Shown here in pieces: positions 53,378 through 61,038 of a stretch of DNA of 64,000 bases. A program made the translations under genes and the position numbers. The DNA lies in contig NZ_LIYH01000001.1 of the NCBI RefSeq assembly GCF_001905885.1, positions 684,169 through 748,168 on the forward strand. Reading direction: 5' to 3'. Below the pieces are notes generated by a model. That model made no database searches and was not told the DNA's origin. It saw only the letters and a program-made list of their open reading frames with translations. The stretch comes from Streptomyces sp. CB03234 (GTDB taxonomy: Bacteria > Actinomycetota > Actinomycetes > Streptomycetales > Streptomycetaceae). The first letter of the stretch is position 1; every line of letters begins with the position of its first letter.

Positions 53378-54184
53378 ATGGATTATTGCCACCAGTGTCA
53401 GCGGCACCTCAACGGCGCCCTGGCCTGTGCCGGGTGCGGTACGCCCGCCGAGGAGCTCCGGCACGACGACGCGCACGTGTCCGCGGCGGACCACGTCTAC
53501 GAGCTGGACCGGGACGAGGAGTATCCGCCCGCGGGGCCTCGCCGTGCGCGGGGGCAGGCGCGCCGCGCCCAGCCGCCCGTCTCGCGGCGGTCGCGCCCGG
53601 CGGGGCGCAGGGCCCGCAAGCGGCGGGGGCGCAAGGTGCTGATCGGGGTGGTGGCGCTGATCCTGGCGGCCGGTCTGCTGAGCCTGGCCGAGCTGGCGAT
53701 CGAGCACCCCGGCGAGGACGGTGCCGCCACCGCCGTACAGGAGCAGGACGCGGTCCTCCTGGAGCCGCCGCCCGAGCAGCCGGAGGGGTCCGGCCGGCCG
53801 GACGCCCCGAGCCCGGTGGACGAACCGGTGGCGGAGACCTCCGCGTCGGGCGACCCCGAGGACGGCCCGGGCGCCGGCGAGGCGGAGTCCGGAGCCCCGT
53901 CGGGCGCGCCCGGCACGTCCGCCTCCGCGCGCTCGGGGGAGCCGGGCACCGGTCCCTCGGCCCCGCAGCCGTCGGGCGACCCGGAGGAGCCGGGCGCGCC
54001 GGACGCCCCGGCCCCGGACGATTCCGCCCCGGCGGACCCGCCTCCGGACAACCCGGGCAATCCTGGCAACCCTGACGAGCCGGCGCCCGACGAGCCGGCC
54101 CCCGATGATCCGCCCCCCTCGCAGCCCTCCCCGGAGCCGTCCCCGACCGAGTCCTGCGACTGGTTCCTCTGGTGGTGCGTGTAA
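53378..54184 (+). CDS. Zinc-ribbon/TM protein with Pro-Asp-rich extracellular tail
   Basis: A 268-residue protein. Residues 1-21 form a short zinc ribbon (Cys 4, 7, 17 and 20). A basic stretch (RRARGQARR..RKRRGRK) precedes one membrane helix at about 86-106 (VLIGVVALILAAGLLSLAEL). The remaining 150 residues are low-complexity Pro/Glu/Asp/Ser/Gly, ending in CDWFLWWCV. The order implies a cytoplasmic ribbon, a single span and an extended external stalk with an aromatic, possibly disulfide-closed tip. The function is unknown. It is divergent from the 52665 gene. Confidence 0.8.
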   Translation: MDYCHQCQRHLNGALACAGCGTPAEELRHDDAHVSAADHVYELDRDEEYPPAGPRRARGQARRAQPPVSRRSRPAGRRARKRRGRKVLIGVVALILAAGLLSLAELAIEHPGEDGAATAVQEQDAVLLEPPPEQPEGSGRPDAPSPVDEPVAETSASGDPEDGPGAGEAESGAPSGAPGTSASARSGEPGTGPSAPQPSGDPEEPGAPDAPAPDDSAPADPPPDNPGNPGNPDEPAPDEPAPDDPPPSQPSPEPSPTESCDWFLWWCV

Positions 54185-54219
54185 ACCCCTGTCCGCCGGG
54201 CTCCGTCACGCGGGCTCCC

Positions 54220-54648
54220 TCAGGTCCCTCCCAGCATGCGGCGCAGCAGGTCGCGCAGGGCCGTCCGCTCCTCCTCCGAGAGGGCGGCCAGCGGCTCGCG
54301 GGCGAAGTCCAGGGCGTCCCGCAGGCGGCGGGCCGTCGCGCGGCCCTCGTCCGTCGCCGCGGCGATCTTCACCCGGCGGTCCGCCGGGTCCGGGCGGCGT
54401 TCCACCAGGCCGCGCGCCTCCAGGCGGTCCACGATGCCCGTCACGTTCGACGGCTCGCACCGCAGCGACTGGGCGATGCGGCGCATGGGTACCGGCCCCA
54501 GGGCGAGGAGCCCCAGGACGCGTGCCTGCGCGCCGGTCAGTGAGTGCTGCGCCGCGGCCTGCTCGTACTCCTCGTGGTAGCGGGCCACCACCGTGGCGAT
54601 CAGCTCGACCACTTCGAGGGTGAGCGGGTCTGTGCGTGTGCTGGGCAT
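54220..54648 (-). CDS. MarR-family transcriptional regulator
   Basis: A 142-residue winged-helix regulator (LTGAQARVLGLLAL; MRRIAQSLRCEPSNVTGIVDRLE; VERRPDPADRRVKI). ATG 54648 (MPSTRTD) is chosen; ATG 54666 is also possible and would be nearly leaderless. It is divergent from the oxidoreductase gene at 54754, with an inverted repeat between them, so it probably represses that gene and itself. Confidence 0.88.
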   Translation of the reverse strand: MPSTRTDPLTLEVVELIATVVARYHEEYEQAAAQHSLTGAQARVLGLLALGPVPMRRIAQSLRCEPSNVTGIVDRLEARGLVERRPDPADRRVKIAAATDEGRATARRLRDALDFAREPLAALSEEERTALRDLLRRMLGGT

Positions 54649-54670
54649 GCGCACCAGGATACCCATTTAC

Positions 54671-54716
54671 TTGACAACCTGAAATATTCAGGCGCATGGT
54701 TGTTTCAGGTAGTGAA
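54671..54716. promoter_or_regulatory. Promoter and MarR operator candidates
   Basis: TTGACA at 54671-54676 is a consensus rightward -35. Directly after it comes the perfect inverted repeat CCTGAA-ATA-TTCAGG (54678-54692), and a second dyad TTCA-GGTAG-TGAA lies around 54704-54716. A MarR dimer bound to these would occlude the promoter. Confidence 0.6.
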
Positions 54717-54753
54717 GTAAATCTGCGTGAAGCAATCCCAGGAGGCACGCCGC

Positions 54754-55773
54754 ATGTCCGCTCTTCCCGCGTCCGGCCGCGAATGGCACCTCGTCGCCCG
54801 CCCGCACGGCTGGCCGAAGCCCGAGGACTTCGCCCTCCGTGAGGCGCCCGTCGCCGAGCCGGCCGAAGGCCGGATCCTCGTCCGCAACCTGCACTTCTCG
54901 GTCGACCCGTACATGCGCGGCCGGATGAACGACGTGAAGTCCTACGTACCCCCCTTCAAGCTCGACCACCCCATGGACGGCGGCGCCGTCGGTGAGGTCA
55001 TCGCCTCGAACGCCGAGGGCTTCGCGGTCGGCGACCACGTCCTGCACGGCCTCGGCTGGCGCGAGTACGCCGACGTCAACGCCGAGCACGCCACCAAGGT
55101 CGACGCCTCCCTCGCGCCCCTCTCCGCCTACCTCGGCGTCCTCGGCATGACCGGCCTCACCGCCTACGCCGGGCTCTTCGACGTCGCGTCCTTCAAGGAG
55201 GGCGACGTCGTCTTCGTCTCCGGCGCGGCCGGCGCGGTCGGCAGCCAGGTCGGCCAGATGGCGAAGCTCAAGGGCGCCTCCCGGGTCATCGGCTCGGCCG
55301 GCTCGGACGAGAAGGTCGCGCTCCTGACCGAGGAGTACGGCTTCGACGCCGCCTTCAACTACAAGAACGGCCCCGTCTCCGCCCAGCTCAAGGAAGCCGC
55401 CCCGGACGGCATCGACGTCTACTTCGACAACGTCGGCGGCGAGCACCTGGAGGCCGCGATCGCCTCCTTCAACGTGCACGGCCGCGCCACCATCTGCGGC
55501 ATGATCGCCCAGTACAACAGCACCGAGCCGACCCCCGCCCCGCGCAACCTCGCCCTGGTCATCGGCAAGCGGCTGCGCCTGCAGGGCATGCTGGTGGGCG
55601 ACCACGCGGCGCTCCAGCCGCAGTTCGTCAAGGAGGTCGCCGGCTGGCTGGCCTCCGGCGAGCTCAAGTACAAGGAGACCGTCGTCGAGGGCATGGAGAA
55701 CGGCGTCGAGGCGTTCCTGGGCATGCTGCGCGGCGAGAACACCGGCAAGATGATCGTCTCGCTCACCCGATAG
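54754..55773 (+). CDS. Zinc-independent NADP-dependent oxidoreductase (MDR, PTGR/CurA-like)
   Basis: A 339-residue medium-chain reductase of the leukotriene B4 dehydrogenase type, which reduces enone double bonds in an NADPH-dependent way. Motifs: FSVDPYMRGRM near residue 50, VFVSGAAGAVGSQVGQMAK (nucleotide loop AxxGxxG), FDNVGGEHLEAAI and ENTGKMIVSL. No zinc ligands are present. AGGAGG at 54740-54745 supports ATG 54754. Pairing with a MarR regulator and an ohr gene suggests detoxification of electrophilic or peroxidised lipids. Confidence 0.92.
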   Translation: MSALPASGREWHLVARPHGWPKPEDFALREAPVAEPAEGRILVRNLHFSVDPYMRGRMNDVKSYVPPFKLDHPMDGGAVGEVIASNAEGFAVGDHVLHGLGWREYADVNAEHATKVDASLAPLSAYLGVLGMTGLTAYAGLFDVASFKEGDVVFVSGAAGAVGSQVGQMAKLKGASRVIGSAGSDEKVALLTEEYGFDAAFNYKNGPVSAQLKEAAPDGIDVYFDNVGGEHLEAAIASFNVHGRATICGMIAQYNSTEPTPAPRNLALVIGKRLRLQGMLVGDHAALQPQFVKEVAGWLASGELKYKETVVEGMENGVEAFLGMLRGENTGKMIVSLTR

Positions 55774-55838
55774 GCTCACCTCCAGCCCGCCGCGATCGTG
55801 GGCGCGAGTCGCGGCGCATCACAGGAGGAAACCTCTAC

Positions 55839-56264
55839 ATGTCGATCCAGCAGTCCGACGTCCTGTACACCGCCGTCGCCACCGCCGAGAACGGGCGTGA
55901 CGGCCGCGTCGCCACCAACGACGGCAAGCTCGACGTCGTCGTGAACCCGCCCAAGGAGATGGGCGGGTCCGGCGAGGGCACCAACCCCGAGCAGCTGTTC
56001 GCCGCCGGTTACAGCGCCTGCTTCCAAGGCGCGCTCGGTGTCGTCGCCCGCCAGGAGGGCGCCGACATCTCCGGCTCGACGGTCACCGCCGAGGTCGGTA
56101 TCGGCAAGAACGCCGAGGGCTTCGGGATCATCGTCAAGATCTCGGCGAAGATCCCGAACGTGAGCGCCGCCACCGCCAAGGAGCTCATCGAGAAGGCCCA
56201 CCAGGTCTGCCCGTACTCCAAGGCCACCCGTGGCAACATCACGGTCGACCTCGACGTCGCCTGA
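55839..56264 (+). CDS. Organic hydroperoxide resistance protein (Ohr), copy 2
   Basis: A 141-residue Ohr/OsmC protein with both catalytic Cys (AAGYSACFQGAL; HQVCPYSKATRGN). An AGGAGG site precedes ATG 55839. It differs clearly from the copy at 44827 through most of its length, so the two are old paralogues. It follows the MarR-controlled oxidoreductase by 65 bp and is likely co-induced with it. Confidence 0.94.
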   Translation: MSIQQSDVLYTAVATAENGRDGRVATNDGKLDVVVNPPKEMGGSGEGTNPEQLFAAGYSACFQGALGVVARQEGADISGSTVTAEVGIGKNAEGFGIIVKISAKIPNVSAATAKELIEKAHQVCPYSKATRGNITVDLDVA

Positions 56265-56547
56265 TCACGCGCCCGCGTACGCGTACGTACGTGAGCCGGA
56301 GGGCCGCACCCGCCCAGGGTGCGGCCCTCCGGCCGTCTCGCCGCTCCGGCGCCCGCCCCGCCGTGTGCACCCCGCGCCGGCCGGACGTTCTCCGGCGCCG
56401 CGCCGCCTGGGAAGGCGTCCCCTGTATGTACGCGGTCAGCTGACCCGAATAGTCGGGTCTTTCCGCGGCCACCACGGCGGTGCATTCCTCCCGTACCACC
56501 ACAAAACCCTCGGCGACGGCTTCCTGAACGGCCTGCTGGTCCGACAT
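56239..56547 (-). CDS. Possible small protein opposite the Ohr 3' end
   Basis: A leftward frame of about 102 residues starting at ATG 56547 behind GAGGGAG. The first ~47 residues look protein-like (MSDQQAVQEAVAEGFVVVREE; RPDYSGQLTAYIQG). The rest is Arg/Gly-rich, overlaps the terminator hairpin and runs into the 3' end of the ohr gene, so the true product may be shorter or frameshifted. No family recognised. Confidence 0.35.
   Translation of the reverse strand: MSDQQAVQEAVAEGFVVVREECTAVVAAERPDYSGQLTAYIQGTPSQAARRRRTSGRRGVHTAGRAPERRDGRRAAPWAGAALRLTYVRVRGRVIRRRRGRP
56296..56332. terminator. 16-bp GC hairpin after the second ohr gene
   Basis: Positions 56296-56311 pair perfectly with 56317-56332 around a 5-nt loop, 31 nt after the stop codon. 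One of the strongest hairpins in the window. Confidence 0.8.
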
Positions 56548-56637
56548 CTGCACTCCCTCGCACGGTGGTCGTGTCGGACGGGCAAGCGGCCCGCCGGCCG
56601 GTGAAATTCCCCGTGGTGCCCCGATAGGGTGACCCCC

Positions 56638-57447
56638 ATGCGTGATCTCGGGGTGGGCTTCGGTTATCTGATGAAGGGTCAGCGCTGGGTCGGCCGGCAC
56701 GGCCGGTGGTTCGGGTTCGGACTGCTGCCCGGCCTGGTGACCCTGGTGCTGTACGCGGGCGCGCTGATCGGTCTGGCGTACGGCGCGGACGACCTGACCG
56801 CGTGGGCGACGCCCTTCGCGGACGACTGGTCCTCGCCCTGGCAGGGCGTCTTCCGCGGCTTCCTGACCGCGCTGCTCTTCGCCTTCGGCCTGTTCCTGGC
56901 CGTGGTCACCTTCACCGCCGTCACCCTCCTGGTCGGACAGCCCTTCTACGAGTCGCTCTCCGAAGAGGTCGACCGCACCGAGGGCGGCGACGTCCCCCGG
57001 TCCGGGCTGCCGCTCTGGCGCGAACTGTGGATCTCCGCCCGCGACAGCCTGCGCGTCCTCCTGCGCGTCGCGCTGTACGGGATCGTCCTCTTCGCGCTCG
57101 GCTTCGTCCCCGTCGTCGGCCAGACCGTCGTCCCCGTGCTCGGCTTCTGCGTCTCCGGCTTCTTCCTGGCGGAGGAGCTCACGGCGGTGGCGCTCCAGCG
57201 GCGCCGCGTCGAGCTCAAGGAGCGCCTCGCGATGCTGCGCGGCCGCCGGATGCTCACGCTGGGCTTCGGCGTCCCGCTGACCCTCGCCTTCCTGGTGCCG
57301 TTCGTCGCCGTCTTCCTGATGCCGGGCGCCGTCGCGGGCGCGACGCTGATGGTCCGCGACCTGGAGGGACCGCAGGCGCCGCCGCCCGGGAACGTGGACG
57401 TGGACGTGGACGCGGACCCCAAGGCCGGGAGCACCCCGTATGCCTGA
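56638..57447 (+). CDS. EI24-domain membrane protein
   Basis: A 269-residue integral membrane protein of the EI24/CysZ-like family: GFGYLMKGQRWVGRHGRW at the N-terminus, then hydrophobic segments around 30-50, 80-105, 145-185 and 210-240, and an acidic tail. CysZ members move sulfate; actinobacterial EI24 proteins are mostly uncharacterised. ATG 56638 is chosen over GTG 56629. Its 3' end overlaps the LysE gene by 8 nt. Confidence 0.85.
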   Translation: MRDLGVGFGYLMKGQRWVGRHGRWFGFGLLPGLVTLVLYAGALIGLAYGADDLTAWATPFADDWSSPWQGVFRGFLTALLFAFGLFLAVVTFTAVTLLVGQPFYESLSEEVDRTEGGDVPRSGLPLWRELWISARDSLRVLLRVALYGIVLFALGFVPVVGQTVVPVLGFCVSGFFLAEELTAVALQRRRVELKERLAMLRGRRMLTLGFGVPLTLAFLVPFVAVFLMPGAVAGATLMVRDLEGPQAPPPGNVDVDVDADPKAGSTPYA

Positions 57448-58045
57448 GCTGTTCGCCGTGGCCGTCATCACGGTCCTCGCGGTCATCAGCCCGGGCGCCG
57501 ACTTCGCCATGGTCGTACGCAACAGCTACCTCTACGGCCGTACGACCGGCCTCTTCGCCGCCGCGGGAGTCGCGGCGGGCGTCCTCGTCCACGTCACGTA
57601 CACGATGCTGGGCGTGGGCCTGCTGATCGCCGCGAACACCGCGCTGTTCACGGCGATCAAGCTGGTCGGCGCGGCCTATCTCGTCTACGTCGGCCTGCGG
57701 ACGTTCTTCTCCCGGGCGGACGTGACGGTCGACCTGGAGAGCAAGCAGACCCTGTCCCGATGGGGCGCGCTGCGCACCGGCTTCCTGACGAACGTACTGA
57801 ACCCCAAGACCACGCTGTTCGTGGTCTCCACCTTCACCCAGGTCGTCGGCCCCGACACGGCCCGCTGGCAGCAGGGCGCCTACGGCGCGTTCATGTCGCT
57901 CGCCCACCTTCTCTGGTTCGGCCTGGTGGCGCTCTTCTTCTCCCACTCACGGCTGCGCACGTCGATGCTGCGCGCCCAGAAGGCCCTCAATCGCGCCATC
58001 GGCGCGACGCTGGTGGGTCTGGGGATCACCCTGGGCGTGACGTGA
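57440..58045 (+). CDS. LysE/RhtB-family amino acid exporter
   Basis: A 201-residue LysE-type transporter with six expected membrane segments and the family N-terminal motif VISPGADFAMVVRNS, plus GAAYLVYVGLRTF and TNVLNPKTTLFVVS. Such proteins export amino acids and analogues. It overlaps the EI24 gene and lies 123 bp upstream of the PLP/sulfur operon, so it may export that operon's product. Confidence 0.9.
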   Translation: MPELFAVAVITVLAVISPGADFAMVVRNSYLYGRTTGLFAAAGVAAGVLVHVTYTMLGVGLLIAANTALFTAIKLVGAAYLVYVGLRTFFSRADVTVDLESKQTLSRWGALRTGFLTNVLNPKTTLFVVSTFTQVVGPDTARWQQGAYGAFMSLAHLLWFGLVALFFSHSRLRTSMLRAQKALNRAIGATLVGLGITLGVT

Positions 58046-58144
58046 CGGTCCCCGACGGCTGAATCCGGCCGTCTCCTTCCGCAAGGCCATCCCGCCGGGG
58101 AAAGTTGGGCATAAAGAGCGGGACAACGACGGCGCCGGTCGGCA

Positions 58145-58160
58145 TTCCTCGCGGGAGGAA
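58145..58160 (+). promoter_or_regulatory. Inverted repeat over the decarboxylase ribosome site
   Basis: TTCCTC (58145-58150) can pair with GAGGAA (58155-58160) around a 4-nt loop. The second arm is most of the ribosome site for ATG 58169, so the hairpin could hide it and reduce initiation. Confidence 0.45.
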
Positions 58161-58168
58161 CAGCTGGG

Positions 58169-59722
58169 ATGAGCACGGCTGGGACGAACACGGCCGGGAA
58201 CACGGCTGGGACGAACACGGCCGGGAACACGGCTGGGATCAACGCGGCGGGTACGGCCGGAGAGCCGTTGTACCTGGAACCGCGCCTGGAGCGGCGGCCG
58301 GCCGCCCTCCTTACGTCGGGGGGCCCGTTCCTCCACGCCCTCGTGGACGCGCTGGGCTCACCCCTCAACATCGTGCTGCCGGACCAGATCGCGCGGAACG
58401 TGGAACGCTTCCGCTCCGTCTTCCACCGCCACCGGCTCACCGGCCGGATCTTCTTCGCGCACAAGGCGAACCGTTCCAGCGCGCTGGTCCGGCGGCTCGT
58501 CACCACGGACGCCGCCCTGGACGCCGCGTCGCTCGGCGAGCTGCAGCATGCCCTCGCGTCCGGCTGGACCGGCGACCGGATCATGACGACCGGGCCCAAG
58601 GACCCGGAGTTCCTGTGGCTGGCCGCCCGCACCGGGGCGGTCGTCAACGCCGACGGGCCGGGGGAGGTGGAGCAGGCCGCCGCTCTCGTCCGCGCGTACG
58701 ACCTGCCGCGGCTGCGTACCGTGCTGCGGCTGTCCGAGTTCGAGACGTCCGGCACCACCCTGCTGTCCCGCCGCAGCCGCTTCGGCACCCCGGCGCGGTC
58801 CCTGAAGGACCTGCTGGACACCGTCGACCGGCACCGGGACGCGGTGGAGCCGATCGGCGTCGGCTACCACCTCGACACCACCAGCCTGGACGAGAAGGCG
58901 GCGGCGCTCGAAGGGTGCCTGTGCGCCATGGAGGAGATGCGGGCGCGCGGATTCTCCCCGCGCGCCGTCGACGTGGGGGGCGGCTTCGGCATCAGCTACC
59001 TCGCCCACGCCGAGCAGTGGGCCCGCTACACCACCGAGCTCACCCACGCGGTCATGGGCCGGCGCCCGCCCATGACCTGGGGCGGGCACGGCTACGGGCT
59101 CCGTATGGAGAGCGGCACCCTCAAGGGCTCCCTGGGCCTCTACCCGGCCCACCGCCCGCTCGCCGGCGCGGACTACCTCGACGCGCTGCTCTCGCGCCCC
59201 GCCCCGGCCCTGGGCGGCCGCCCCCTGGGCACCCTGCTCCTGGAGAGCCTCCACGACCTGTACGTCGAGCCCGGCCGGGCGCTCGTGGACCAGTGCGGCC
59301 TCACCCTCGGCAGAGTGCTCGACGTACGGCACACGGACACGGGAGACCAGCTGGTGCGCCTGGCGATGAACGCCGGCGACGTCGGCCTGGAGGACCACGG
59401 CGTCCTCATGGACCCCGTCCTCCTGCCCCGTGACGGCACTCCGGCCGGTGGCGACGGGGCGGCCGTCCACCTCATGGGCAACCTCTGCCTGGAGTCGGAC
59501 CTGATCACCCGCCGCACCGTCCACCTCCCCCGGCTGCCGCGCCCCGGCGACCTCCTCGCCTTCCCCAACACCGCCGGCTACTGCATGGACTTCGGCGCCA
59601 CCCACGCCCAGCGGCAGCCCGTCGCCCGCAAAATCGCCGTACACGAGGAGGGGGAGTCCTGGCACTGGTGCCTCGACGAGCAGTACTGGCCGATCACACG
59701 ACCGGGGGGACAGCGCACATGA
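58169..59722 (+). CDS. Type III PLP-dependent decarboxylase (DAP/ornithine decarboxylase-like)
   Basis: A 517-residue fold-type III PLP enzyme. The Schiff-base Lys99 lies in IFFAHKANRSS. The phosphate-binding Gly loop is VDVGGGFGISYL, and a C-terminal region carries EPGRALVDQCG. Enzymes of this family decarboxylate diaminopimelate, ornithine or modified amino acids, as SbnH does in staphyloferrin B synthesis. The first ~30 residues are a low-complexity Asn-Thr-Ala-Gly repeat encoded by a 27-bp tandem repeat. Its stop overlaps the next start by ATGA. The substrate is probably made by the downstream PLP enzymes. Confidence 0.88.
   Translation: MSTAGTNTAGNTAGTNTAGNTAGINAAGTAGEPLYLEPRLERRPAALLTSGGPFLHALVDALGSPLNIVLPDQIARNVERFRSVFHRHRLTGRIFFAHKANRSSALVRRLVTTDAALDAASLGELQHALASGWTGDRIMTTGPKDPEFLWLAARTGAVVNADGPGEVEQAAALVRAYDLPRLRTVLRLSEFETSGTTLLSRRSRFGTPARSLKDLLDTVDRHRDAVEPIGVGYHLDTTSLDEKAAALEGCLCAMEEMRARGFSPRAVDVGGGFGISYLAHAEQWARYTTELTHAVMGRRPPMTWGGHGYGLRMESGTLKGSLGLYPAHRPLAGADYLDALLSRPAPALGGRPLGTLLLESLHDLYVEPGRALVDQCGLTLGRVLDVRHTDTGDQLVRLAMNAGDVGLEDHGVLMDPVLLPRDGTPAGGDGAAVHLMGNLCLESDLITRRTVHLPRLPRPGDLLAFPNTAGYCMDFGATHAQRQPVARKIAVHEEGESWHWCLDEQYWPITRPGGQRT
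58174..58242 (+). repeat. 27-bp tandem repeat coding a 9-residue Asn-Thr-Ala-Gly unit
   Basis: Two full units (58174-58200 and 58201-58227) and about half of a third follow the start codon of the decarboxylase gene. The first two are identical by eye. Unit number may vary between strains by slippage. Confidence 0.8.
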
Positions 59723-61038
59723 GGTACGACAGCATCACCGACGCCATCGGCAACACCCCGCTGGTGCGCATCGACCCCGGCGTCCACGGTCTGCGCAGCA
59801 TCGACCTCTACGCCAAGCTGGAGATGCTCAACCCCTTCGGCTCCCTGAAGGACCGGGCCGCGTGGAACATGGCCCGCGGGGGCCTCGCCGCCGCCAGGGA
59901 GCGCGGCGAGACGGTCGTCGAACTGTCCAGCGGCAACACCGCCAAGGCCCTCGCCCTCATCGCGGGCCTGCACGGGCTGCCGTTCAAGAGCGTCACCAAC
60001 CGGATGCGCATCCCCGAGATCAAGGACCTGCTCCTGCTGCTGGGCGCCGAGATCGAGGAGCTGCCGGGGCGGTCCGAGTGCCTCGACCCCACCGACACCG
60101 ACGACCCGCTGACCCTCTTCCACCAGCGGCTGAACCGGCCCGGCAGCGCCCACTTCCACACCGACCAGTACTTCAACGCCCGCAACACCGAGGCCCACGC
60201 CTCCGGCACCGGCCCGGAGATCATCGCCGACCTCGACGGCCGCGCCCCGGACTGGTTCATCGCCTGCGTGGGCACCGCCGGATCGTCCACCGGCGTCGCC
60301 AGGGCGCTGCGCGCCCACGACCCGTCGGTGAACGTGGTCGGACTCGTCGGCGGGAAGAGCGACTTCATCCCCGGCATCCGCACCGCCGACGAGGTGCAGG
60401 AGGTCGGCCTGTTCGACCCGGCGACGTACGACACCATCGAGGCGGTGAGCGCCGACGAGGCCATCGACGGGATGGTGACCCTGCTGCGCCGCTGCGGCCT
60501 GCTCGCCGGCCCGACCGGCGGAGCCGCGTACTACGGCGCGGTACGCCACCTCCGGCCGCTCGACGCTGAGCTGACGGAGCGCCGGACGGCCGTCTTCATC
60601 GTCTGCGACCGGGTGGAGAGCTATCTCGGGTACGTACGCGAGCGCCGCCCCGAGCTGCTGGGGCGGCCGCCGGTGAAGAACTCGGTGGCCACGCTCACCG
60701 ACACCGAGGCCCGCACGGCCACCGTCATCGACGTCGCCGAGGCCCAGAAGTGGATCGCCGAGGAGCGTCCGCTGGTCATCGACCTGCGCGGCCCGTTCGC
60801 GTACGCGGCGCTGCACATCGACGGCTCGGTCAACATCGTCGACGAGCTGTTCGACGAACTCCTGCGGGGCGGCCTGCCCTTCGGCAAGCGGCAGCCGGTG
60901 CTGCTGGCGTGCCCGGTGGGTGAGAAGTCGGCCCGGTACGCCGCCCTGCTGACGCGCATGGGCCACCCCGACGTCCGCAGCCTGGCCGGGGGCATCGTCG
61001 CCTGGCGGGACGCGGGCGCGCCGCTGGTGCGTGACTGA
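59719..61038 (+). CDS. Cysteine-synthase-like PLP enzyme fused to a rhodanese domain
   Basis: A 439-residue fusion. Residues 1-310 are a fold-type II PLP enzyme (NPFGSLKDRAAW with Lys44; ELSSGNTAKAL; GTAGSSTGVARAL), like cysteine synthase or the SbnA beta-replacement enzymes. Residues 330-435 are a rhodanese domain with Cys398 in ACPVGEKSARY as the persulfide-carrying residue. The domains together suggest beta-replacement using sulfur delivered through the rhodanese. It is coupled at both ends: ATGA with the decarboxylase, and an 8-nt overlap with the class V aminotransferase. Confidence 0.9.
   Translation: MRYDSITDAIGNTPLVRIDPGVHGLRSIDLYAKLEMLNPFGSLKDRAAWNMARGGLAAARERGETVVELSSGNTAKALALIAGLHGLPFKSVTNRMRIPEIKDLLLLLGAEIEELPGRSECLDPTDTDDPLTLFHQRLNRPGSAHFHTDQYFNARNTEAHASGTGPEIIADLDGRAPDWFIACVGTAGSSTGVARALRAHDPSVNVVGLVGGKSDFIPGIRTADEVQEVGLFDPATYDTIEAVSADEAIDGMVTLLRRCGLLAGPTGGAAYYGAVRHLRPLDAELTERRTAVFIVCDRVESYLGYVRERRPELLGRPPVKNSVATLTDTEARTATVIDVAEAQKWIAEERPLVIDLRGPFAYAALHIDGSVNIVDELFDELLRGGLPFGKRQPVLLACPVGEKSARYAALLTRMGHPDVRSLAGGIVAWRDAGAPLVRD

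Noticed and set aside
58174..58242. CRISPR array
   Set aside because: The 27-bp units are contiguous with no spacers and encode a peptide repeat.
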